From a bacterium (GTDB taxonomy: Bacteria; Bacteroidota; Ignavibacteria; Kapaibacteriales; UBA2268): a stretch of 64,000 nucleotides of DNA. The position numbers and the translations under genes are program-made. Shown here in pieces: positions 21,401 through 31,000 of this stretch (positions within the stretch are counted from its first letter, which is position 1; every line of letters starts with the position of its first letter). The notes under the pieces are model-generated. The model searched no databases, was not told where the DNA came from, and worked only from the letters and a program-made list of their open reading frames with translations. The stretch is taken from contig JAUIIX010000002.1 of the NCBI GenBank assembly GCA_030431515.1, forward strand, positions 1 to 64,000, in the 5' to 3' direction.

Positions 21401-21822
21401 AAGACTTCATTTCTATATAAAATAGAAAATTTAAAACTTTCAATAGGATCTGGAACTAATTCGACAGTATCAGAATTAAATTCTAATACTACCTTTTCTT
21501 TTATATTCCATTGATTTCGAATAAATATAGGAATAAAGACTTCTCTATTTCCTTCACCAACATAATTACTTGTTTGGTCATTTATTCTCTCAACAGATAT
21601 AGGCAATAATACACGACCATCTGGATACCAATCAGATTCATAGGTACCATCAGCACCTACTAAACTAAGTTCTGGTATTCTTGGTGCATTAGTTAGATGT
21701 TGACCTTTGTAATGGTTCTGTTGAGCAACAGAACTACTTACCAAGCCCATACCAAATATGGCTACTAGAACCAAAGGTAACAGACCTCTATAGATCTTGT
21801 TTCTTGAAAATATTCCTTTCAT
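18460..21822 (-). CDS. large T9SS-sorted extracellular protein
   Basis: Signal peptide; C-terminal VYPNPANESGVVNIAYTI...GTYTINYDVNNLTVGNYIVRIEAGANVTTQKISIVK. Confidence 0.9.
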   Translation of the reverse strand: MKGIFSRNKIYRGLLPLVLVAIFGMGLVSSSVAQQNHYKGQHLTNAPRIPELSLVGADGTYESDWYPDGRVLLPISVERINDQTSNYVGEGNREVFIPIFIRNQWNIKEKVVLEFNSDTVELVPDPIESFKFSILYRNEVFQPLGIVTEHPRIFKEQERVGTDEPCDAKDWNISMDYEESDRYRTYLVDPSKSVDVSKGGMKLTITGTSNGVALPAHDDYRVLCYIKMRVRPYRNQQINDAGIIVSQLIIDNEEIIYNDYNVTEHAPFIEWKAHLDQVQPNSYRTSLYPGFDTYWPVTKHNYYNIPPSEDPKTPGLAGINNYDENRVTPIDNPTLPGVIYVRLMQALPQFNYIMERQIGQPEQLVEIKKGNFNEIIEMAVADPLTIDSNSIDPIVAEREFELVNLTTNTRIENVTIETDQEWLEVQTVSSKGRNVVPSRTRRATFNYVDNGTLGSVSIDGVQPDEELNDPNGNPGRVFFKIICDPSKLTNTPERAGMYEGYITISSDYALNQVTRLKVIFIYFRTPQEGIEGLGNVAGINLDIYNSRGSVPGNPGPDKTNIIFGTGHRATDAVDTLYGEYAYGSPLTGFGARFYALDAQGNPLKDANGNDIKGSQYGFGDWAAYDEVPRSASRDIRSNFDTNQSIVYYVKFDENGDENYPVVVEWDTRQFLPGSELFLRDTENGQLFPSVNMRTANSLGQFKRSYTIQDQRVNEFLIEYTLPREVQFVDEFGNPIIKEGWNFLSLPVSAVNQNYKTFYPNVINKPIFFTPSTYQQDEILRVGIGYFMKYSSTVDKSFAGTYISEISVDKGNAPRVYPGSKGRGGWNTVGAISTPVSVENIEFDAFNGTTPDVEYTLEYGVWRYVTDQGYEEVSTILPGLGYWIKVNDNGYYHLEQNNLKVITGRKNSRNDVYANSTKIEIRDNKAHNGQLFLADKNTDIEKYQLPPVPPTEVFDVRFRGDYKVDNVNETVINLQGVEYPLSISVKYADKDLTFSDAVTGEVYGTIAKGTNGNVMIENSISNAIVVNRTETVDNQFGIDVYPNPANESGVVNIAYTIANDEFVTISLFDAIGNKVATVLNNNVNAGTYTINYDVNNLTVGNYIVRIEAGANVTTQKISIVK

Positions 21823-21851
21823 AAGGACACCTTTTATTTATTTTTTAAAAA

Positions 21852-22934
21852 TTAATTAATAATTATTTTTTCTGTTTTTAATTCAGATTTTATAATATAT
21901 AATCCTCTGTCTAATTGAGGAATAGTTTCAATACCAATTTTACTTTCGTAAACTTTAGTACCTAATATATTATAAATCTGAAATTTAGTAATTTTAGAAC
22001 TTTGAATATAATCTCTTATAGAATTCATTTCCTTAGATTTATAAGTTTGGTAATTTACTTCAAACTTATTTCCAATTCGAGTTATACAAGATTTTTTATC
22101 CCAATCAACAATTTCAACTTCAATTTTTGAATTTGTTTCTAAGTTTAGTTCAGCATTTTGAATTATATTTATTTCAATCAACTCATTTTTACTTACTATA
22201 TTTTTAGAATTCAATCTATATACATCGTATAATAGTTTATCATCTATTTTTTCTAATGTATAATTTTCATTTTCAACTAATGCTAATGATATTAAGTTTT
22301 TATCATAAGTTAATTTAAAATCAAAATTATCCATTCTATTGTCTGAGTATATATCAGTATCCAAGAATAATTTTTTTGTTAATGTTGAATCTATTATTAT
22401 ATCTTTCAAAGAACTGTTTAATGAAATTTTTCTATTTTCCAAATCTTTTACCGTTGGAGAAAATTCAATATATGATTCAGATATATCTATTTCACGAGTA
22501 TATTCATCTGTCATTTGTAAAAAATCAAGCGAAAATGTTACACTACTAAAATCATCAGCTATATATATAAATTCAAACCCAACTAAACTAGTATCACCAC
22601 TTAACGGATTAGAACCTAAAACACCACCATCTATTCTTACTACTTGATTATCTTTATCATTATTAGCAAATTTATGACTAAATTTACTCATAACAGTTGA
22701 AGCAGTTAAATAGTTATTATAAAGAACTTTTGTTGTATCATATTTTAATCCAAGATTAAATCCATATAAAGAATCTTCTTTTTTAATATCTTCAACAGAT
22801 ATAAAGAAAGTTATTCTTTTATCGTCTTCGCAGGGATCAAAACTTCTTACCAAATTAAATCTTGGTTTAATACTCTCCTCACCATAACTAATGTTACAGA
22901 ATAATATAAGTAATATGGAGAGGAAAGTATTCAT
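21852..22934 (-). CDS. T9SS-sorted protein with cohesin-like N-terminal beta-sandwich
   Basis: SLYGFNLGLKYDTTKVLYNN...VVRIDGGVLGSNPLSGDTSLVGFEFIYIADDFSSVTFSLDFLQM resembles a cohesin-type fold; C-terminal KFQIYNILGTKVYES...GLYIIKSELKTEKIIIN. Confidence 0.75.
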   Translation of the reverse strand: MNTFLSILLILFCNISYGEESIKPRFNLVRSFDPCEDDKRITFFISVEDIKKEDSLYGFNLGLKYDTTKVLYNNYLTASTVMSKFSHKFANNDKDNQVVRIDGGVLGSNPLSGDTSLVGFEFIYIADDFSSVTFSLDFLQMTDEYTREIDISESYIEFSPTVKDLENRKISLNSSLKDIIIDSTLTKKLFLDTDIYSDNRMDNFDFKLTYDKNLISLALVENENYTLEKIDDKLLYDVYRLNSKNIVSKNELIEINIIQNAELNLETNSKIEVEIVDWDKKSCITRIGNKFEVNYQTYKSKEMNSIRDYIQSSKITKFQIYNILGTKVYESKIGIETIPQLDRGLYIIKSELKTEKIIIN

Positions 22935-22948
22935 ACCAAAATTATAAA

Positions 22949-25030
22949 TTATTTACTTAAAATAATTTTAGAAACTGCATTAAATTCAGAATTACTGATT
23001 CTAATGATATAAGTACCTGTAGCACAAGCTTTACCTGTGTTATCAATACCATTCCAATTGAATTCATTAATTCCACTATTTAATTCACCTGCAAATATAG
23101 TTGAAACTAAGTTACCATAAACATCATATACTTCTAAGTTATAAAAGTTTGTAGCATCTAAGTTAACTCTAATTTTTGCATTTTCACCAGTTGTAACTGG
23201 ATTAGGATGAACATCAATAGTATTTTCTAATGTTTCATTTTTATTTAAAGTAATTGTCATGTTGTTAGTTTTAACATCATTATATTTTGTTCCAGAAACA
23301 TTAATAACATCGTTTTCTGTTTCAACATAGATATAAGCATAAGCTTCATCTTTAGCAAAGTTTCCTGATCCAATAATAGCAGTTCTATTATTATGGAAAT
23401 CTGCAAATATATCTTTTTCAGAATCATTGTTATCTAAGTTTATTTCTACTTGATTAATTTTAACATCAAAGTTAAATACAGTAGAGAAACCTTCTGGTGC
23501 AATACCATTACTATAAACAGGGATTTTATATTTATTATTTCCTTGTTTCATTGGTTCACCGAATGAAATATTATCAGCTAAATTTTCTTTATAAACTAAT
23601 TTACCTTTTTTATCTTTCCATTCATATAACCAAGGTAAAGAGGGAATATGTACTGATAAATAATCAATAATCCAATAAGCATCATGTTCGTCACATTGGA
23701 AATGAACTTGGTTCAAAGATGTAACTCTATTAGGTAAATCTTGTTGGAAGTATTTACTTCTTTGAGGAATATCACCTCTTGTTTTAGTATTTACTAATAC
23801 AATACCAGCTGCTTGTGGTGTAACAACATTCCCAGGATAACCAGGATCATTTTTCCCACCACTCGTGTTATAAAAAGTATGAGAAACAGATTGAATATAA
23901 CCTTGAACTTTTACAGTATCAGAGTCATAGTATAATGGAACACCTGCATCGTTAACAAAGTAACCTTGAGCATTAGTTTTCCAAACAACAGTATCAATAC
24001 TATAGAATCTACCATCGTGATCAACATCAGCATGATAAGCTTCTCTACCTCTTACTGAATCCATTGGGATACCAGTTACAACAGATCTCATAATTTTTCT
24101 TACATCATTAAATGTAACAAATCTATTTTGAGCCATTCCAAAGTGCATACCAAATTCACCATGCGATAAATCAGTATCACCATCACCCCAAGAATCTAAC
24201 AAAGTAGTAATTGGGAAAGCAGAAAACTTAATTTTAAAGTTTGTTCCACCAGATGGTTGCCAAATATTAGATAATGTTTGAACACCAAAAGGATCACAGT
24301 TAGGGAAAATATTGTCTAAAGGATCATTATCATAACATAATCCATTAATATATTCACCAGACTCACCTTTTATACCAATAGAAGCACCATCAGTTTTAAC
24401 AATAGCTCCTCCAGATCCATTTACTAAACCATAAGCAAACTCAATATCACCTTGACGAGTATTGATATTTGTAGATTTATAAAGAATAACTTGGAAACTA
24501 CCAATAGAAGAAGGTTCTGTTTTATCGTTCATATTAATATCTTTCCACTCGATAACGATTCTATTATTATCCGCTTTAATCAATACATTAGATACTTTGT
24601 AACCTACATCTGCAACAGTTCTGTAATAGTGATCACCCCAAAAAGGAGCAACAACATTATTTTGAAATGAATTTACTTGATTATTAAATAAATTCATAGG
24701 GTCAGCTTGTGGTAAGTTTAATGGTTGATTAAATGTAATAAATCCATTAACACAAATCCACAATTCAGTTCTATCTATACCATTAAAAGTAAATGGGAAA
24801 GGTAGAGTATATTTATAATAACCATCATCTCTGTTGACGTTATTAAAATTGTCAGTAAATTGAGCACCAGTTACTTGAGTGACACCAAAACCAGGAGTTA
24901 GAGTTGTATAATTCTCTTGACTAATAATTGGTGTTTCGAACTCGCTATCAATTCCTGCAGTAGCGTAATAGCTTGGCATAACTGTTAATACTAACAGTAG
25001 CGATGCTATTTTAAGGAAATTTGATTTCAT
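22949..25030 (-). CDS. T9SS-sorted protein with dockerin-like double F-hand
   Basis: NRFVTFNDVRKIMRSVVTG and HADVDHDGRFYSIDTVVW; C-terminal VHPNPVTTGENAKIRVNL...GTYIIRISNSEFNAVSKIILSK. Confidence 0.82.
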   Translation of the reverse strand: MKSNFLKIASLLLVLTVMPSYYATAGIDSEFETPIISQENYTTLTPGFGVTQVTGAQFTDNFNNVNRDDGYYKYTLPFPFTFNGIDRTELWICVNGFITFNQPLNLPQADPMNLFNNQVNSFQNNVVAPFWGDHYYRTVADVGYKVSNVLIKADNNRIVIEWKDINMNDKTEPSSIGSFQVILYKSTNINTRQGDIEFAYGLVNGSGGAIVKTDGASIGIKGESGEYINGLCYDNDPLDNIFPNCDPFGVQTLSNIWQPSGGTNFKIKFSAFPITTLLDSWGDGDTDLSHGEFGMHFGMAQNRFVTFNDVRKIMRSVVTGIPMDSVRGREAYHADVDHDGRFYSIDTVVWKTNAQGYFVNDAGVPLYYDSDTVKVQGYIQSVSHTFYNTSGGKNDPGYPGNVVTPQAAGIVLVNTKTRGDIPQRSKYFQQDLPNRVTSLNQVHFQCDEHDAYWIIDYLSVHIPSLPWLYEWKDKKGKLVYKENLADNISFGEPMKQGNNKYKIPVYSNGIAPEGFSTVFNFDVKINQVEINLDNNDSEKDIFADFHNNRTAIIGSGNFAKDEAYAYIYVETENDVINVSGTKYNDVKTNNMTITLNKNETLENTIDVHPNPVTTGENAKIRVNLDATNFYNLEVYDVYGNLVSTIFAGELNSGINEFNWNGIDNTGKACATGTYIIRISNSEFNAVSKIILSK

Positions 25031-25065
25031 TTTAAACCTCTATTTTATAATATTCGAATTAAATA

Positions 25066-25083
25066 GCAGGGGTTTCCCCCTGC
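25066..25083 (-). terminator. GC-rich hairpin downstream of the 2.7k-aa protein gene
   Basis: GCAGGGG-TTTC-CCCCTGC hairpin in an AT-rich intergenic gap; U-run weak. Confidence 0.5.
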
Positions 25084-25091
25084 AATTGTTA

Positions 25092-28000
25092 TTATTTTAC
25101 AATGTTTACAGGATAGTTAGATGTTTGTCCATTTACAACCATTCTTACTCTGTATGCACCGTTAGTCAATTGTAATCCTGTGTCAGTTGTAGCATTCCAG
25201 TTTACTGTGTGAGTTCCAACTTTGTAAGTATTATTTACTAAAGTAGCAACTGTATTACCTAACATATCAACAACAACCATTTCAACATTAGCAGTTTGAT
25301 CAACTGTGAATGTGATTTTACTGTCTTCACTTACTGGGTTAGGACTTACACTATTAATTGCAGTGCTTAAACCAGTGTTAGTTTCAACTGAAGTATAAAT
25401 ATCACTAAAGATAATTAAACTATTGATAGTTGAGTTTGTAATTGTTAAAGTAACGATATCACCATCTACATTTACTGTTTCTAAACCAGTATAATCAGAA
25501 TTATCCCAACCTTTACCAGTTCTCATGTCTATATCAAAGAATTGACCATTAGAGAAACCATCTCTTAAGTACCAAGAAGTTCCATCAGGGTTACCATCTT
25601 TGTCATCAATTGCTGGAACACAAGTTTTATCCCAAGTAACAGTTAATGGGTACATTGGAGATGTATTACCATTTTCACCACCTGGTTGAATTTCAGCTTT
25701 GTAAATAAATGAAGCTACTGGGAATTGTTGACCAGCTGGATAAATAGTTCTTTCTAAACCATTTCTTTCTGGCATTGTCCATCTTGCATCAAACACGTCT
25801 GATACAGGTAATGGAGGTAATTCATATTCACAGAAGTTATCATCTAAGTTACCGATAGTTAAATCACCATCTTTACCATCACCAGTTGTTGGTCCATTAT
25901 CAGAAGCAGCACCCCACTCTAATACATTGAATGCACCAATACTATTTTGAATTCTTAATTCACAAGTAAAGTTAGTTTCATCAGAGATTTTGATTCTATA
26001 AGTAATAACGTGTTCGTTACCAGCTTTGTCAGTTACTCTAATTTTTACAGTAGCTTTACCATCAGCATCTCTAGGGATGTTAAGGTTAGTACTTTTAACT
26101 ACGATTTTTTGTTCTTTAGAAGTTGTTCCAGTATAAGTTTCTGGAGAAACAGTAACACCATTTGCTGGCTCTAATACTTCAAAAGTTAATGTTTCTTCAA
26201 ATCCAACTTCTTCTCTTTCTAAGTCAATATCAGTTACGATTAAAGTATCAGAGTACTCTAATCCCATATCCCAACAATCAACACTTGGAGTAGCTGTTAA
26301 CATTGGAGTGTGGTTAGTAGAATCAACTCTTAAATCAAAAGTTTTAACAGCAGTTAAGCCATTTGGATCTTTAACTAAAACAGATACTTTAGCAGCTGCT
26401 TTAGGAGCATCTTTAACTCTTGGAATACCGTATAACATACCTGATTGTTCATTGATGAATAACCACTCTGGAGTTTCTGCAAAATAATCAGTTCCTAATT
26501 CCCAGTTACCTGCTTCAGGGAAACAATTATCTTTTGGAATACCATTAGGGTAATCACCAGCTTTAATTAATTCAAATGTATGTTCATCATCAAAGTTTCT
26601 ATCGATAATTCTGATAGATTTTAATGTATCAATTAACTCTTTATTATACTCAACATCTTCTTTAGCTGGTAATAAAGTAGTAGTGATAATTTCAGGAGCA
26701 ACGTTAACTTTAACATTATATGTCATAGCTAATTTTCCACCGTGACCGTCATTTGCAATAATTGTAAATGATGTATCAGTATTGATATATCTATTATAAG
26801 AATCTTGACCACCTTGAGGTAAACCTTTAAGTAAACTTAATGCATCAGTTCTAGGAATTCTAATGTTTAATTTACCATAAGTAGTTAAATCTTGCTCTAA
26901 TAAATCTTTATCATTTACATCATCACCATCTTTACCATATAAATACATGTATTCATTTGACATCCAAGAAGGTCTTGTATGAGTTAAAACTGTATCGATT
27001 TTACCATTATCTGGATTAGTATAATAAGTTGTATCAATTACAATTACATCACCATCACCAGTTATAACTTGGTTAATAAATCCATAAGAAGTTCTACCAT
27101 ATTTAAAGTCCCAGTTGTGAACTTTTTGAGCCCAAGCATCTTCTAACTCATCATCTGTGTTAATATCAACTTGGAATCTTAATTTGTCAGTTAAGTTTGC
27201 AACTAAGTATGGTTGACCATTAATATCAATTGGATCACAAGCAGCTACTGAACCATCGTAAACTACGATTGTATCTTTAACGCTACCATCTTTATAATCT
27301 CTAGTAAGTGTTTCTGAAGAAGCACCCCAATCTAAGAAACGAGGAACTGAGTCAGTTACAAATATTTTGAAAGCATAAGTATTTGTGAATGCAGGATTCT
27401 TAGATCCAGCAAAGTCAATTGTATCTTGTTGTAAATATCTAGCGTTTAATTCATCATAGCTTTCTGCGTGATAGTAGTCAGCATATAATTCAATTAATTT
27501 AGCTAAAGTATCATTATCATTAGTCCAACCATAAGTTTTCTTAAGTGAATCTAATGTTCTAAAGTTAGGAGGATAAGATTTAGCAGTTACAGTAACTGTT
27601 TCACCACCTGGAACAACATAAGGATTAATTGGTTTACCTTTGAATACGTAATGTCCAACAGCACCATCTTTAACAGCAGCACTTTCAGAAGCGTATATTG
27701 AGTCAACCATTAACCAGTTTCTAACACCAGAACCACTTGGAGTAGCCCATGAGTAATCTAAATAAGTATATTTATCTTTAGTCATGTCAAAAATAGCTCT
27801 TGGGTCATAGTAACTATTAGAATCAACAGCAGTAATTGCTAAGATTGAATCTGTACCATTTGCATATCCAGTTAAGTTAGAGTAAGTACCATTTTGAACT
27901 GGGTAGTATCTATCTTCAGATACCCAAACAGTGTTAAATAATTCTTCAATAACTAAAGTATCCATATCACCATTTGCGTTTTTGATATCATCCATATTAG

Positions 28001-31000
28001 GTCTGATTTCAATAACTGGCTCAGTTTGTAATCTCACGATATCACCAGTCCATTGAGGTTTCTCAACACCTGAAGTGATAACGAATTCTGCACCTTTATC
28101 ATAAGCAGCATTAATACCTTCAGCCCAAAGAACTGTTCTTGAAACAACTCTTACAGTGTCATTAACTCTTACTGGTAATGCTCTATATCTTTCTCCAGCG
28201 AAGAAAGTAGCTCTACCTGCATTTTCAGTTGGAAGGTCAGGTCTGTTAGAGAATATGTTAGTACCTACACCACCGAATTGTGCTTTTACATTAGAATATT
28301 TTCTACCTGGTAAAGTTGCACCATCTTCTTTGTAAGCGTCTCTATATAAGTTATCTAATAAACTTGTAACTCCACCTAAGTTAGAACCATAGTTTTCAAG
28401 ACCTTCAGCAGATCTTCTAATTAAAGTATTACCTAATCTGTTTGATGAATCAGGTACTAATTCAACTCTACCTCTGAATAATTCTCTGTTAGGAGCATCT
28501 TCAGATACTTGCTCTAAGTTAATTCTAATAAAATCTGAAGTAGTTTCGTTAATAACGAAGAATACTGTTTCATTTTTCACTAATGGATCGTGGTTAGATC
28601 TTTCAATTAAACCATTGTAATCAGCTTCAGCTTCTAAATAAATAGGTTGTCCAATTGGATGATAAAATCCACCATTAGAATTTCTAGCATATTCTTGTTG
28701 TAATACATCAAAGAATTCATATCTAGTATCTTCTGCACAGAAAGGATCTCTAACCCATCTTTTTACAACTTTGTTATCAGAAGGTAATGCATTGTCAAAT
28801 GTTACTAACATTGGAGGAACACCAACTGCAAAGTCTTCAATAGGAGACATTCTACGTTTTGAATAATCTGCTGATTTAATATCAGTACCTTTGTCAAAAA
28901 TATCATAGATAAGACCAGAGAATAATAAATTCTCAGGAATTGACATAGTACCAGAAGTATTTTCATCAACACCATTTCTTAAAGGAATAGACTCATAGTT
29001 ATATCTTTCGTATGATTCAAAAGGACCTTGTTCTCTTGCATCATCACCAGTTTGCCATGAATTTCTAAATCTTAACCAAGTATTACCATCACCTGCAACA
29101 AAGAAAGTTTCTCTTGAAGCATTAGGGAAATTATACTGTTGGTTATTTACAATTAAGTTTTCTAAGTCAATATTAATATTAGCTTCAGTTTTACCCCAGT
29201 AGTTACCTCTTAATGTATCAGTACCACCAAAACCTAAACCAGTTGAACCAGCTAAAACACCTTTTGTATCAGGAGCATCTGGTAATCTGATTAAGAATCT
29301 TGCATTGTTATCATACATTGAGTTTGCAGCTTCTGAGAATATTCTAGATGGTAATGGTCCTTGAACCTCACCATAAAGAACAGCACCAGCTAAATCACTT
29401 GAAGCAAAGTTATGCTCAATATCACCATTACCATCTCTTTGGATAGGACCAGTGATTAAGTTTTGAGAAGCACCAATTCCAGAGTTAGCAACGTTTCCAG
29501 TTACTAATGATCTGTTGAATACTAATTTTAAGTCATAGTTATCAGAATAAATACCAGCACCAGTAAATGAAGTATTATTTTGAATTCTTACACGGTTAAA
29601 TTGAACTGAATCTTGTCTTCCAACATTACCTTTTGTAACGTCATCTAAGATATATAAAGCTCCACCAAGACCAACACCATTTTCTGCTAAGTTAGTACCT
29701 TTGTGTCTTCTTACTACATCAATTTTACCTAAGTCAGCTGGTTTAGCTTCTGTTAAATCATCACCATTAGTAGTAAATTCAACAAAACCATCATCACCAA
29801 CAACGTAACCTAAATCTGCATTTCTAAATGCTGCACCATATAAATTGTTATTATTAGTTGCAGTAGATGTTAAATCAGACCAAGAAACACCTTGATCATC
29901 AGATTTATAAATAGTAGCACCATTACCAACTGCATAAATTACATTTTGAGTAGCAACGATTACTTTATTTAAATTGTTAGGAGTAAATCTAGGACTAGCT
30001 TCATTCCAGTTAGCACCACCATCATTAGTCCAAGCAAATACACCTGAATTACCAACAGTATAACCTCTAGTAGCAGAACTAAACGCTACAGAGTTCAAGT
30101 TTTGGTTAATTGTAGATGTTTGGAAATTCCAAGTAGCACCACCATCAATAGTTTTTAAGATAGTAGCGTTGTCACCAACAGCATATCCAACCAATGAACT
30201 AACAAAACTTACATCACGTAATTCAACACCAGCTTGAATTGTTGATACATTCCAAGTTTCTCCACCATCAATAGTAGTTAAGAAACCACCATCTTCACCA
30301 ACAGCGTATCCAGTGTTAACTCCTAAGAATTGAACTGCATTGATATTTCTTGTGTAAGCATTAGCTTTTAATACCCAAGTAGCACCACCATTAGTAGTTT
30401 TTAATATCTCACCTGCATCACCTACGGCGATAGCTAAGTTATCATTAATTATATCAATATCATTTATTCTTCTTTGAGTACCAGAATTTAAAGTAGTCCA
30501 TTTAGTACCATTTTCGTCAATCTTAACGATAGTTCCTAAAGCACCAACTGCAAATCCCCATTCATCATTAAACATATCAATAGCACTTAACAAGTTAGTT
30601 GTTTTACTAGTTCCACCTTCTTGTTGAGTAGTACCTCTACCCATTTCAGTATCAATTACATCTTGATCTAAAATGATTTCATTTTCAATAAATCTAGTTA
30701 ACATTCTTGTATCAGCTGGGTAAGTAGCTGCTGAATTCCATGTAAACACATCATTATTAGAAGTGTACATTTGACCAACACCATTAGCATCATAAGATAC
30801 AGTATCTAAATCAGTAACAAACATTTTATTACTAGATACACCAGCACCGATACTTACAGTAGGAGAAATTTGTGCAATAGCTGCACCATTACCATTATAA
30901 ACTGTATTACCGATAAATTCAGTAGCTTGAACAACGTTCAAGTTAGCTATTTTAGCATAAATAGCTCCACCACCTCTAATGTCTAATCTAGTTTTACCAG

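Noticed and set aside
22339-24670. Plus ORFs 22339-22647 and 24452-24670
   Set aside because: Antisense to well-supported T9SS cargo genes
29750-30600. Photosystem-related function for the Ycf48-like repeats
   Set aside because: Repeats sit in a secreted T9SS protein with no photosynthesis genes nearby; only the fold is shared
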